A stretch of DNA of 64,000 nt, from positions 98,897,741-98,961,740 of the forward strand of contig CM041465.1 of assembly GCA_023213395.1 (NCBI GenBank). Reading direction: 5' to 3'. Each line of letters starts with the position of its first letter. Positions within the stretch are counted from its first letter, which is position 1. The notes below the pieces were generated by a model. The model was given only the letters and a program-made list of their open reading frames with translations, was not told the DNA's origin and ran no database searches. Below are positions 44,436 through 56,615 of the stretch, in pieces. This stretch comes from Cycas panzhihuaensis (Eukaryota; Cycadophyta). Both the position numbers and the translations under genes were made by a program.

Positions 44436-45300
44436 AGGGTATATAATAAAGATACCTTTAAGTTCCCTTGGCTAGAGTTTATTTTGATCTGCATCCAAAA
44501 TGTAGGCATAGAGCCAAAAATTTTAAAGTAGTGAACAATGGGGGCTTGTCCTGATCACTTTTCATTAGGTGCTTATCCTTCCTTTAATGGGCTAACATCA
44601 TTGATACAATAAATAACTGTCTAGATAACTTCAACCCATAGGTAGAAAGGTACATTTTTGTATATCAACATAACCCAAGCCATGTTCATGATTGTCTTTT
44701 TCATGCACTCAGTAACTCTATTTTGTTATGGGGTACCTGCTACTATTGTATGATACCATTATCTTAAAGGTAGCTTTCAAACTTATATGAGGTATATTCA
44801 CCAGCATCATCAGTTCAAAGATGTTTGAGTTGATAACATGACTCTTTTTCAGTGAAGGAATTGAATTCTTTGAATACACAGAAGGCTTCATCTTTCTTGT
44901 ATAAAAAAGTTACCCATACTTTTCTAGTGAAATCATCAATGAAAGAGATGTAATATAATTTGCCATTTAGTAAAGGAATGGGCATTGGCTCACACAAATC
45001 AGAGTGTACCAATTATAATAGATGGATTGATTTCCATTGACTTTTAAGAAAGGGTTGTCGATGAGATTTGGCAATGATACAAGCTTCACATTTAAAGGTC
45101 TTAGAGAAGAACTTTGGAAGATTTGGAAGAGTGTTAGAAAGATCTCTAAGTCTATCAATGTGAATATGGCCCATGCAAGTATACTAAAGAGATTCTCGTG
45201 AAAATATTAGATGGGTCAAGATGGAATTAAATATAAATTCTTCATCACCACAAGGGCTTTGGGAATAATGGGCTTCAAAAGATAGAGAGCCATTCAATCG
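44436..45300 (-). pseudogene. C2 pre-integrase and integrase
   Basis: Minus strand: KTFKCEACIIAKSHRQPF, then LVHSDLCEPMPIPLLNGKLY (first Asp), YISFIDDFTRKVWVTFLYKK, TDDAGEYTS (second Asp) and, in a shifted frame, QNRVTECMKKT (Glu). The open frame 45012-44815 covers the core start. This copy shows the uninterrupted sequence at the site where E2 entered C1. Frameshift and stops at the C-terminal half. Confidence 0.85.
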
Positions 45301-45900
45301 AAAGAGTTTACCAGAGAGATGTCTAGTCAAAACCACTTGATTAGTTGGAGGGTGAATAACTTAGAGAGTCTGGTCATTTCTAGTTACACTCAGATCAAAT
45401 CCATGAGAGATAAGTGTAGATAAGAAGAGTAGGTTTTGTTTGAGATTGGGTATGTATAAGACATTAAGCAATGTAAAATCTTCTAAGCCTAGGAGTTTCA
45501 GGCGAATGTTACCAATTCTTTCAGTAGGTTACTGTGATTTATTAACCATGCAAATAACTCCTTAAACATTTGAGTCAAATGTTTAATATAGATTGCAAAT
45601 GTATTTCATATGTTGAGTTACTCCTGTGTCCATGATCCACTTTCCATCGATTGAAGCCACACTATTTGGAATTCTAATAGGGCTTGGCCCTGGTGAAGGG
45701 AATTCACAAGTGATATATCCACATCGAGCTTCAAAGTATCTCTTTGGTTGGTCAATGGCATTTGATGTTAAAGATCCCTCATTTCTTTGAAAATATTCTT
45801 GTACAAAACTTGCACTACTAAAGGATTCTTCACAAGTTTCTTCAACATTGTGAGCTCCATGTTTTGGTTGGAACTTGTCTAACTTATAAGTGGCAGTTCT
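45301..45900 (-). pseudogene. C2 protease
   Basis: Minus strand: SIDGKWIMDTGVTQHMKYI at about 45600-45660, the copia protease active site with intact Asp-Thr-Gly, followed by LGLEDFTLLNVLYIPNLKQN, the usual copia continuation (V-L-x-V-P-x-L). The region upstream (PFSPGPSPIR...) links to gag. Stops occur. Confidence 0.8.
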
Positions 45901-46838
45901 GTAGTCTTTTCCTAAGTGTCCTTTATGGTTACATCAATCATACATAATAGTTTGATTACTAATCCCTGAAGAGGTACTAGTTTGGCTTGACTATCTTGCT
46001 CTTTGTTGAGGTGGCCTTTGGTCTTAAGACTACCAAGGTTGTGACTGAGAGTTGCTCAACCTTATGGATGATTTCCCATGTCTCTTCCTCTTCTTCTTGC
46101 TTGGCTATTTCCTCTGCCACGAGAGGGACCTTGATTTTTTATGTAGAAAACTTCTTCTTCCACCTCAAAGGTTACATTTTCAAGAGAGTCAGAGGCTGCA
46201 AAGTTGGTATCAAATGTCTTGTCAAATTCTATGAACTTCTCAGCAAGTGCTTCAAAGTTGAGTGTCTTCAATATTCCACTAGATTAAAGACTTCTGAATA
46301 AGTTTTTATAATCGGAGATATGTAAACATGATTGGATCAAGAATTCCCAAGTGATATATTGGGTCTTAAAATCTTTATCAATTGGCTGTTTGATTGGTTG
46401 AAGGAGATTTATTATCTCATGAGCTCATCCCTTCTATATTTTCAATTTGTTCATTTTCAGAATAAGATGAACAAATTTTAAATCTAACTTAGCATCAAAG
46501 TTTATCTTGAGAACTTCAAGGACCTTCTAGGCTATATCATGTTGCTCTTCATTAATCAAGTTATGCATGGAGTGATCAGTGATTAATAGAAGTCCTATAC
46601 GAATCTTTTCATCATTTATCTCCCATTATAGTTTGGTTGCAGCATCTTTATGAGTTGTTAGGGTAGATCCACTGGAAGTAGGTGTTGTAGGTGTTGCCAG
46701 TATAATAGGTGTAGGCTAAAAATGGGCTCTCCAAAGGCCTTCATACTTTGTAATATTTTTAACTCCAGTGTACTATAAATCCTAATTTTCTTTGCCTTTC
46801 AATATGTAGTTAACATTCTACTTGAATTGAGATAACAT
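45901..46838 (-). pseudogene. C2 gag
   Basis: ATG at 46838 (MLSQFK-stop-NVNYILKGKEN). Later: ITDHSMHNLINEEQHDIA, KVLEVLKINFDAKLDLKFVH, TQYITWEFLIQSCLH and an open stretch 46271-46062 (LNFEALAEKFIEFDKTFD, then EVEEEVFYIKNQG and Arg/Gly-rich residues). A zinc-knuckle remnant follows at about 45915-45955 (CNHKGHLGKDYR-like in frame). Same gag as C1. Confidence 0.8.
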
Positions 46839-48776
46839 GGTGATGATGAAGAAGTAGAATAGATGATAGAAGTATATGCCACTAACATGTGTGGCTAATA
46901 AACTTGATACAATAGGGATATAGAAATAAATGCTATAATGAGAAGTAAGCAATGATTAAGTATTTTTTAATAACTATGAAAAAATAAGTACAAGCAATGA
47001 TGCAAGAATGAGGCCTAATGTAGAGCTAGCAAAGAGTGGTAATGTGTCATGCCATTAACCTCTCACTTATGTCCAAATGTAGGTGAGGTTTTGATACCTA
47101 AGGCTTCTATTATATGATTAGGACCTTCACATGCGATACCCGTACTGTACTTGGTGATGAAATCCAAATCATAGTGGAGCCTAGGTACTCCCAGTCCTCA
47201 CCCAGTTTATGAGTGAGCAGCTATATACCTCCTCTAAAGAGTCAAACAGTATTCATATCCTATAGCTATAACAGATATTGGACCAGGTTAATTTTAATCT
47301 TACATTAAGGTTTTCAATTTTCCTAGGTGGTTATTAGGATTATCCCTTATTAGAGATCGTAGGTATGGCTAACATGTCCCTCCACCACTATTTCAGTTAA
47401 GGCCAGACCTAGTATGAAACTTACACCTCCCTAAGGGCCTGGACTTCAACCAACCTTGGTCTATTCCAACCAAGGTGAGTGTGTACATAAGTCAAGAACT
47501 TATAGTATAGATCATACGAATGAGGTTCCTTTTAGGAATAATATAAGTTATTTATGAATAATTAAAAACTGAAATAGAAAGTTTCCAAATATACTTGCTT
47601 ACTTTTCGTGCTTGCTTTGTTGTTGTTATTGCTTTATATGATGCTTTATGTTATGTGTGCAAATAGAAAAAGCATATTAGATTTAGTAGGGGAACTAAAT
47701 GTTGTTTTCGATCCAAGCTTTCCCTTGTTTTAGTACAATATTTCCAAATATATTTTTGAAAGTTTTGATATAGAAGCTATAATGAGATAAAAATCAGATC
47801 AACTTGCTACTAAAATATTGATTTTTCTAAATCTATATGCATTCTAGTTTGCCCTATTTTGTATTTTTTTCACAAAATTTATAAATAATGATAAATGGAT
47901 AAATTTTTCTAAAAATTACAAATATGAAGGCTTAAATGATGAAATTTAAATTTATGATAGAAGGAAAAATTATTCAGAATGTTGTTTTTGATAGAGTAGT
48001 GAAGTCATATTTCTAAAAAGGTATAAACAAATTTCTGCTCGAAAAAGTACAAAAGCAGAATCCTACTAGATCCATTGTCTTAGAATTTGAACTTCAATAT
48101 GTCAAAAGTTAAGTTTTAACACATACATCAACTTTCCCTTCTACACCATCTCTAAAATTAGCCAAAAAATTATCCGAAATACCCTCATAATGTCTTTTGT
48201 GAGATTGAGTAGGCAAATTCAACAATCGTGAGAAAACTACATAGATCTCCCTAACCAGTAGATAAAATTTGATGAGATTTATCTTAAAATGATCCTAATA
48301 CATAAATCTATCAGATCCCTTAATACAACTTTCATATTTTAAGCTTATAATTAAAGGATTTTATTTGGAAAAGTGCCTTAAATCACTTATCAAGAAATTT
48401 TACCCTTTTGTCTCAGCTAAAACTCACTGTTGCAGGATGAATCTAAAGTTTCTCCAGAAATAAAAAAGGATCCTCTAGTCAAGGCAACCTTGTATGACAA
48501 ATTTCATAAAAATATGAGATGGTCAAATTTTTTATGAAATTTTGGGCCTTTAATACTTCCAGGACTATTCCGGTAGCTGAACGACTTCAAAAACTTATAT
48601 TCTTCACCTTTGAATTTCTACATACATAGAAAAAGTAGAAACATGTAAAGTACTATAATTTTAAGCTCTAAAAATGTTAAAAAATGATGAATGCACTCTC
48701 AATACTTCACATTAAAGGTGAATGAGAGACAAAATGACTCCATGCAAGTGGAATGGAGTGAATAGATCCCCTTCTA
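46839..48776 (-). other. C2 long untranslated leader
   Basis: About 1.94 kb between gag and primer site, AT-rich, no coding frame; recognisably similar to C1 14702-16730. Confidence 0.6.
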
Positions 48777-48788
48777 GCTCTGATACCA
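48777..48788 (-). other. C2 primer-binding site
   Basis: Minus strand TGGTATCAGAGC, a perfect initiator tRNA-Met site, two bases from the LTR. Confidence 0.92.
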
Positions 48789-48790
48789 CA

Positions 48791-49103
48791 TGAAGGAAGG
48801 ATGGATCTAGGGAATAAATCACTCACATGCACACAAATGGAAATGGAAAATGAAAAAGAGATGAAACAAGATATAAGAGTGAGCTTAGAGGTGAAAATGA
48901 ATAATAACTCCCTCCTTGAGATTTTGCCTTTTATTATTGAGGGTGAGCATTAGGGTTAGGATTTTTACACCTAATGATATGAACCCGAAATTACATCTAA
49001 ATACATATAAAGTGCATTTCATTAATAGACTAATACTAATCAATATATTCTAAGGTCATATAATTAATCTACATAAATGACCTTGATACATTAACCTCTT
49101 TCA
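48791..49103 (-). repeat. C2 5' LTR, 313 bp
   Basis: Plus strand TGAAGGAAGGATGG...CTCTTTCA, close to the 3' LTR at 41509-41819. Confidence 0.9.
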
Positions 49104-49108
49104 AAATA

Positions 49109-51240
49109 CACCTAGAACCTAGCCGGTTAGTGAAATGCACTTTCTTTCCTTCTTTACGATCTCTTCACCGATCACCTTGTGCTCCTTGTCATGGTTGGCA
49201 TTGTAGGTGGAACATTGATGGGGCTTCCTTACCTTCCCTAAGATGCTTGTGCAAAAGGAAATAAATAAGAGTTGTAAGAAAAAGTTTCAAAAGAAATAAA
49301 ATGGAAACAAGGTGCACATACCTTTTACTATGATTCCTACTTACTTAAGAAAGTAAACCCTGCTTGATAGATTGATTTCCTTTCTACAAGAGACTATATG
49401 TATATATGGAAGCAAATAGATATTTGTATATGTATGTATTTACAAAAAGGAAATCTAATCTTGGTTATTCTTTTAAAAAAAAGGAAATATTATGCTATTC
49501 AATCTTTCTTAATATGCACCCAAAGCTCCTAAGCACTCTTTTAGAACAGAAAAGTGGGGTAATGGAAGTGAGAAAGAAAGCCTCAGAATTGCCAACCCCT
49601 CCAAACAGGGCACATCCATGTGCTCAAGTACTCCAAGCAACCAAATCAATAGAAAGCTTGCAACTTTAGGCAAATAAAGAAGGTGACAAAACTTGCAAGG
49701 ATAAAAGTTGCAAAAACTGCAAATGTTGCAATGTTACAACCTTTGCAAGACTTTTGAAATAGGGTAAGAATCTCACAAACCACAAGATTCACTAAGAAAT
49801 CTGATATTAGATGATGTATGAGGGTTGGTTGCAGGCATTATAAGTGGTTGCCAAAGCTACAACCAGCAAAAGCCTTCACCCCAAGGGTTTCTTGGCATGT
49901 AGGGTGGATATGAGATGGGAGAAATGAGAAAGGTAGGAGGCTGCCCTGGAGGATGTAGTTAAGAGGGTCAGAACCCTAGCCTTAGGCTCCTCTTCTTCCT
50001 TTCTACAAGTTCCCACAATCCACCTGCTTGTGGCCCAAGAGGAATCCCAAGAGGTTTGGAAGGATGAATAAGGGGAGGTAGGGTTTGCCTTCCTTCAAAG
50101 AATCTAAGAAACAAATGTATGGAGGAGATTTTTAGGTAAATAAAGGAAAATACTTAGAAAATACCCTTGCCAAAGAAAATAACAAGTTGTAGAACTAAAA
50201 TCACTGCTAAAACTGATTTGGAGCATATATTATCTCATAAACTGATATGAGGAGAAAGATCTCTCCTACTGGGTGGAGAAGGGCTCCACTTAATAGCCAA
50301 AGAAAGGTGGGAAAACTTACAAAAGCTTGATGTGATGGCTAGAGTGAGTATTTGAGGGAAGAAACCTACTAAAAATGAATTACTATAGACCTATAACCTA
50401 GGGATTTTCCCTAAGGGAAGAAGAAGATAGGAGAAGAGAGGAGGAGATAGCAATTAGAGGCATTTTTTTCTTTCTTAAATGAGCCAAGAGAGATAAAATA
50501 AGTTTGAAATTAGATTTTTATAACTAATTTTGGTCTATCGAGTGATTAGGGTTCACTTTGGGTGGGAAACAACCTCCTGCCACATGTCAGTTTTGCAATA
50601 AATGCAAAACTAGTCATTGTCAAGCCATGGATTCAAATGAACAGTCACCCTATGGAAAACTTCATGGTACCGCAAAGTTTACCACAGTACAACGAACAAT
50701 GCCACACTGTGGCTAAAACATAGGAAAAAATAAAGGGGGGCCTAGGAGGCCCCCAAAAGAGAGGTCTTAGGTCCTAACAGAGTAAAATGATAAACTGGTA
50801 AGGCATCTAGGAGACATTTAGGTATTAATGGGACTTTATCAAGCAAGAAAAATATAGTAATTAAGCCCCAATACAGGACAAGTGGCAAGTGCGAGGGGGA
50901 TCAAGCCTAAAACATGGTGTTAGGGATCATCCAATGCCAAAAGATGATCAAAAGTGGGCTATAGGAGTCCAGGAGTACTCATGAGTGCTATGGAGGTGTG
51001 ATGGAGGGCTATATGATGCCATGGGATGTCTGTCGTGAGTCGTCACAAGCTAAAATGATAGTTATAAGCATAAAAGAGCAGGCAAGCCAAGTATATTAAT
51101 CATGCAAACAACAATACCGTGTAAAATGCATCTACTAAATATCTCATTATATCTTGAAGTAAATAAATGGGAAGGTTAGAGATGTACCTATGTTTACCTG
51201 AGAGGTGTCATCCATGTCTGTTCATGGTAACCAAGAAACA
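49109..51240 (-). repeat. E3 3' LTR, right part
   Basis: Continues the E3 LTR after C2. Contains the GGTAAG block (49222-49238), TATA (rc TTTTATA 50516-50522) and the palindrome (50656-50681). Ends CCAAGAAACA (family start TGTTTC inverted). Confidence 0.82.
50656..50681 (-). promoter_or_regulatory. U3 palindrome, E3 LTR
   Basis: AAAACTTCATGG then TACCGCAAAGTTTA, one of the two best kept copies. A second arm (ACCACAGTAC...CACTGTGGC) follows. Confidence 0.65.
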
Positions 51241-51629
51241 CTGCCCCCTTGGCAATAAAGCCTCACTGTTTGGTAGCATCTGGCAATAGTGAATGTTTTT
51301 AACATGATGATTAGTATCATGCATCCATATAAAAGGGTGTTATCATCCAAGGGAGATGGCAGGTATCATGGTGGATTATGTGGATAAGGAAAGAGAAGGG
51401 GCGGCATAAGGGTTGCCTATGCATCGCCCTAGAATTTGGTATAAAAGAAAGAGGAGATGAGGGGAATGCCCCCATTGCACCTATGGAAGATGAGTGATGT
51501 GCAAAGTCACAAACATAATCAACAAGCAAACATGAGAAAGAGGTATGTACATATAGAGATCAAAGTGTAAGGGCCTTGTACCATAGGTGATATGAAGGGT
51601 AAGATAGAGAAACAAACCTGGTGGTCACC
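51241..51629 (-). other. E3 polypurine tract and spacer
   Basis: Minus AAGGGGGCAG at 51241-51250 next to the LTR, then untranslated spacer like that of E2 and E4. Confidence 0.65.
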
Positions 51630-52157
51630 ATAGTTTAACCTTATTAGTGGCCTATTTTTAGAGGTGTGAAGGAATCACAAGTGCAGGATGGGATGGTCCC
51701 AGGCACAGGTGTCGGGCAACCCACTAGGCTACCTAAGGCAGACTATCCAAAAGGGATAGACAATGCTCAAGGATACAATGGACAAAGCCATTTGCCTAGG
51801 TGTTTAAGTGTCAGGGGATATGCTAAACATCCATGGAGGAGAAACAAGGTAAAAGGGATCTGGTAGTCAAGGTGAAGGCTCTTAATTGTGGGTAATATAC
51901 CTGGTAAACCTAGGTTAGTTATAACACAACAATCTAAGAGTCACAAAAGAGGATGATGGGACCATGGTGGAAGTGAAGTACATCAGTAACAGCCTCGATA
52001 ATGACCATGTATTTAGCTTTGTTATTTATGGTCTCGAGGAGAAAGATTCTAAAATGCATATAGTCATGTCTCGAGGGGTCATAAAGGATCCACACAGTAG
52101 CAAAAGGTCCTGAATTTTGCCACGACTTCCTCTGTAAGTGAAGATAAGTAGTACCAT
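51630..52157 (-). pseudogene. E3 second RNase H
   Basis: Minus strand from MVLLIFTYRGSRGK (the first catalytic Asp is Tyr), then after a frameshift INNKAKYMVIIEAVTDVL, HGPIILFCDS-stop, and ATNKVKLW at the end near 51640. It is the most decayed of the four second RNase H copies but keeps the same start, order and C-terminal motif. Position next to the polypurine tract is the same as in E1, E2 and E4. Confidence 0.7.
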
Positions 52158-52315
52158 AGTGAAAAGAATAAGGTTTACGTCATAAGGCAAGAGAAATTGT
52201 GACAGTAAGGTTAAAAGGTAAGGAGAGGGAAAGGACATAGCGACGGGGCTACAACAGATTGAAAGGCTATGAATATGGATTGTAAGAGGATAGGAAAGCC
52301 TTAGGAGGAGACTAC
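52158..52315. other. E3 sequence cut by E4
   Basis: Short spacer upstream of the E3 second RNase H; ends ACTAC (52311-52315), the candidate target duplication for E4. Confidence 0.45.
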
Positions 52316-54396
52316 TGGAATTGCACCTCTATAAGAGGTAACTAAACTTGGACGAGATCAAGACAAATAATTAAAGATTTTGGTGGCTAGAGACCTATAG
52401 TGGCAAGGGAAAGAAATCACCCACAAAGGGTGTCTGTACATCAAAACGCAGGTTCAAGACCTACAAATGGTACACAAATTCCTTTGAGGCAACTCTTCCT
52501 CAATTTGGAGCGATGGACAGATGAATAGGTGAGGGATATATGTGGCTTCCTAAACAATCTCAAAAAGGAGGGCCCTCCCATCCTTGGTGGCTGAAGGAGG
52601 GAGGAAAGAAAGAGCGAGGAAATGGCTTCTCACGTAGAAAAGGAGTATGAAGGAGATGACTTTAGTAGAAAAAGAAGGATGGCACATGCACGTGAGGAGT
52701 TAGGAGGATGATTAATCTCATGGGTTAGGTATTGACCTAGCAGCCGCACTAAAGTAGTCTAACCAAACTAAGTGGAGAAGACAAAGAAAGTAACAAACTC
52801 TTAGAATGCAAGCCAAGAAGCGGTGAATAATGTTGCAAATGTTGTCAATATTGTAGAAGTTGTAACATGTAATTTTTACAACTTTGACAAGGCTAGGACA
52901 AAGGGAAAAAGAGATATGGAACGAGGGCTAAAATCCCATTTGTGTAGGACCAGCAAGGGCTGGTAGTAAGCGCAGCAATAGGCTGCCTATGTTGTTGCCG
53001 GTAGTGACCTTCCTTCCAATGGCCCTTTGGAAACCCAAGAGAAGCATGGAGAAAGAAGAGGTGAGGAGAGAAGGGGGTTGCCCTTGAGGAGAAGGATTGC
53101 TAGATGCAAAACCCTACCTTTGCTCTTTTCGCTCTTCGTAAGTGCCTCTTCTTTGCTGCCTCCTTGAAGAAACTAGGGAGTAGCCGAAAGAACAAAAGGA
53201 AACAAATGAAAAAAGGAGGGTTTGCCTCCCATTTGCAGTAGAGAAAAAGGAGGAAAAGTGTTGTAAAAGTATTAACCAATGATGTTTCTGCTACTCAAAA
53301 AGAAGGGAAAACAAAGTATAAGCTTAGAGATACATATTGTGTGCAGATCAAAGGTAGATTTGCCTAAGAAAAGGGGGAGAGAAACCAACCCTATGGGGTT
53401 TATAGGTGGGAAACCCCAAAGGAGCAACAATGTTGGAAAGAAACTAGAATGAACAAGAGAATCTGAGCTTGATAGAGCACTTGGAGCGTGATCTTCACTT
53501 GGGTGGCCATGTTATAGGCCTGCTACTATATGTCTGGAGTTACAGGAGGCTGGTAGATGGATGAGAAGTTGATGTTGTAGGTTCTGTCTTATGGCGGGGC
53601 ATTTTTTTTTAAGAAGTTCCTAAAAAAATGAGTGAGAAAGAGGGCAAATGAGGGTATTTTTGGGTTTTTAAACCCAACCCTAGCTCAATCAAGCAATTAG
53701 GATTTGGCTTGTACTCAGAATAAGTCATTGTTATATGGAAATTTCATAATAAAGGCGAAATTAGTTTTAGCAGATTTTACAAAATAAATTGTGACAGTCA
53801 CCCCGCAGTAAACTTAGCAATACCGTGAAGTTTGGAGCGGTATCGCAAAGTTTATCATAGTGTGGCAAGAACATTGAGAAAAATAAAGAGAAAGAAGCTT
53901 GGGGGCTCCAAGAGAAGGGAAACTCAGGCCTGGAGGGGTATGGCACTCTGTCTAAGTAGTAGGAAAGAGCTGTGGGGCTTAGGGAAACCTACAACAGACA
54001 AGTACTAAAGGTGAGACATTCCTGGAAAAGTCAACAAATAGATGGAGGACACCAACCAAGCCTAGGTGAGATGCTAGGGGTCATGATGCACCAATGGGTG
54101 ATGTGATTGGGCTACGAAGGCCAAATGGTTCTTGGGAACATTGTGGAGGCATGGAGGAGGGACATGGAGCACCATGGGATACATATTCCTAGATCGTCAT
54201 AGGCTGAAAAAAGCATTGTAATGCAATATAACCAAGCAGTGAATGCATAATGTTCATGCAGTGAATAAATTATCGTGTAATACAAATGTAGTACTTCAAT
54301 CTACCTTTCCTAGAACTGATAAAGGTAGGGGATAGAAGTATACCTGTACTTACCTGAGTTGACTCATCCATGCCCATTCCCAATAGCCAAGAAACA
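52316..54396 (-). repeat. E4 3' LTR, 2081 bp
   Basis: Plus strand TGGAATTGCACCTC...AAGAAACA. Shorter than others; the GGTAAG block is missing, so an internal deletion is likely. Palindromes at 53795-53866. It is far more diverged from the E4 5' LTR (63104 on) than LTRs of one insertion should be. Confidence 0.78.
53795..53866 (-). promoter_or_regulatory. U3 palindrome, E4 3' LTR
   Basis: Two overlapping units: CGCAGTAAACTTAGCAATACC and GCGGTATCGCAAAGTTTATC. Confidence 0.6.
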
Positions 54397-54407
54397 CTTC
54401 CCCCTTA
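54397..54407 (-). other. E4 polypurine tract
   Basis: Minus TAAGGGGGAAG beside the LTR start. Confidence 0.75.
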
Positions 54408-54789
54408 GCAACAAAGCCTCGCTGCTTAGAAGCATACAGCGATGGCGAATGTTGGCAACAAAATGTTAGCAACATATATATACAATAAACATAACAATGG
54501 TATGATCTAAGGGTGACAACGAGTGTTGTGGTAGGATGTGTGGACAGGGAGACAAGGGAGAGATGATATAGGAGCTACCTATGCATCACCCTAAAGTCAA
54601 CGGGTAGAGAAGACGGATGATGGGATGCCCCCATTATATGAGTGTAAAATAAATAGTGGTGACGATCATGGACATGATCAAATAGATGCTATGAAATGAG
54701 ATGTTATATACATAGGGGAGCTAGAATAATAAGGACACCGTGACGTGATGCACAGTGAGGGTGAAGAGAACAAACCTGATGGTCACCAT
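54408..54789. other. E4 spacer
   Basis: Untranslated spacer between polypurine tract and second RNase H, as in E2 and E3. Nothing else seen. Confidence 0.45.
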
Positions 54790-55317
54790 AGTTTAACCTC
54801 ATTAGTGGCGAGCTTTCGGAGGTATGAACAGATCGTAAGGTGAGGAGAATTGGATGACCCAAAACCTAGGAACTTGGGCGACTGGACAGGTTCCTCAAGG
54901 GGGGCCATTAAGGAGAGGGATGTGATGCTTAAGGATGATATAGACGAGGCCGTCCACCTCAGAATTATGGTCATGAGGGATATGTCAGATATCAACAGAA
55001 GAGAAATGGAAAAAAGGGGACCTAATAGTCGAGGTGAGGGCCCTCAGTCGTGGGCAACATACTTGGTAGACTTGGGTGAGATGAGACACCATGACCTCAG
55101 AGTCATAAAGGAGGATGATAGGTCTGCAGTGGAAGCAGAGCATATTGATAAGGGTTTCAATAATGATTGTGTACTCAACTTCATTATTGGTGGCTTCGAG
55201 AAGAAAGACCCTCGAATACATGTAGTCATATCTAGAGGGGTCATGGAGGATCCACGCAGCGATGGAAGGGCCTGGGTTACCACGACTTCTATCGTTGGTG
55301 AAGATGAGCAATGCCAT
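54790..55317 (-). pseudogene. E4 second RNase H
   Basis: Minus strand from MALLIFTNDRSRGNPGPS (first catalytic site altered), AWILHDPSRYDYMYSRVFLL, EATNNEVEYTIIIETL (Glu), LLYDSEVMVSHL (Asp), HNSEVDGLVYIIL (last Asp). Open from 55317 to 54985, then stops. Ends near 54790 at the shared TTTAACCTCATTAG block. Same type and place as in E2. Confidence 0.8.
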
Positions 55318-56300
55318 AGCAAGAGAGATAAGGATCTCAACGAGATTAACGAGAAAGAAAAGTGATGGTGGGGTCGACGAGCAAAGGAAGATGTGAGAGG
55401 TAGCACCAGGGCTACGAAGCACTTAGAAAGCTATGAATAGGGACCATGAAGGGTAGGAGAGCCCTATAGGGAGGCTACCCGAGGATGAGGAGATTGACCC
55501 GATGGATGGGAAGGAAATGATGGTGAAGAGGGCCCCTTCCAGGTCCCAAAGGTCGCTAAAAGGGCCTCGATGAGGTCTAGGATGAGGGAGGCACTTCCTT
55601 TGGGAGTCCCAAAGACTCGAACGAGCAACAAAAGTAGACTCGAGATGGTGAAATGAGTCAAATGAGTATAAACATGGGCATGTTTTGGGATGGTGTAAAA
55701 ATCGAGATGGAAGGGGTCTACTGGAGACTCATTATAAATGTATCAAGAAGGCAAAAAATAAAGGCTATGGAGGTGAAATAAGGGATGGACACAGAAGGAA
55801 AAGGTGATGTGGGAAAAGAGTTGGTCACAATGGATATTATGGTGGAAGGAAAGGAGAAAGTACCTGTTGGGGCCCCTACCCTATAATAGGGAAACGAGGT
55901 AAAAACGAGATTTATTTTCATAGGCTCATGATCAATCTAGAGCCCTTTCCCTTATGTAGTGGAGCACCACCCAACTTTAGAGGCACGAGGAAGGAGATCC
56001 AACCATCGGATCGAGGCCTGGAGATAACCGATGAGACTAAGATGATGAGATGGCGGTAGCTAGGCCAGATCTAGTGAGTGGATCGTCCCTACCTATTCCA
56101 TTTCATCAATTTCATTTAATGTGTTTTTTATGTTTTTTGGGAATAATTTTGGCCTCTTAAGGGTGAATTAGGATCCTCTGGAGCCCGATTTGGGCCTACA
56201 TAGGGGGAGGACCAGGGGATTAGGTAGCCTTGGTCCCAGTGGGCCTGATTGTGGTCTACCTAGGTAAAAGTTTTTTATTCTTTGGGCATGTTTCCCCCAA
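55318..56300. other. E4 spacer between second RNase H and antisense gene
   Basis: Aligns with E2 22062-22955. No coherent frame; the stretch 55930-56100 (GAGCACCACCCAACTTTAG, GATCTAGTGAGTGGATCG) is best conserved. Confidence 0.45.
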
Positions 56301-56450
56301 TTTTATGGGGGTATCGATGGCCCCACAGTAAATATCACGGTACCGTAGACTTTGCCATAGGGCCACTAAGAAAGTATTGAAATCTCAGTAGGGCCCGTAT
56401 CAAATTTTGTAGCACCATAGAGTTTGATGTGGCGCAAAGGGTAACAAGTA
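56301..56450 (+). promoter_or_regulatory. E4 leader of antisense gene with U3-like palindromes
   Basis: CACAGTAAATATCACGGTACC with GTAGACTTTGCCATAG, then AAATTTTGTAGCACC with ATAGAGTTTGATGTGG. Same motif class and place as in E1 and E2. Confidence 0.45.
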
Positions 56451-56615
56451 GAAAAAAGAAGAAAAATAGCTCAGAAAGATGCCAAACTCAACCCACAAGG
56501 GGGGGGAGAGGCAACCTGAGGATAGGCAGGAAAAGTGTGGAGTATTTTAACTAGTTCTTGGGTGCTTTTATAGGCGGTTATCGCAGTGGACAACCACAAA
56601 AACATAGGGATAGCG

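Larger units (their letters stand above)
41509..49103 (-). mobile_element. Copia element C2 inserted in E3 LTR
   Basis: Complete 7.6 kb copia on the minus strand: 5' LTR 48791-49103, primer site, leader, gag, protease, integrase, RT, RNase H, polypurine tract, 3' LTR 41509-41819. Same family as C1, better preserved: several open stretches of 60-100 codons. Flanked by AAATG/AAATA. Confidence 0.88.
40414..52315 (-). mobile_element. Gypsy element E3 (3' end only in window)
   Basis: Minus orientation: 3' LTR 40414-51240 split by copia C2, polypurine tract, then a decayed second RNase H. At 52316 gypsy E4 begins, so the rest of E3 should lie beyond E4, outside the window. Candidate target duplication on the left is TTATC (40409-40413). 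Confidence 0.72.
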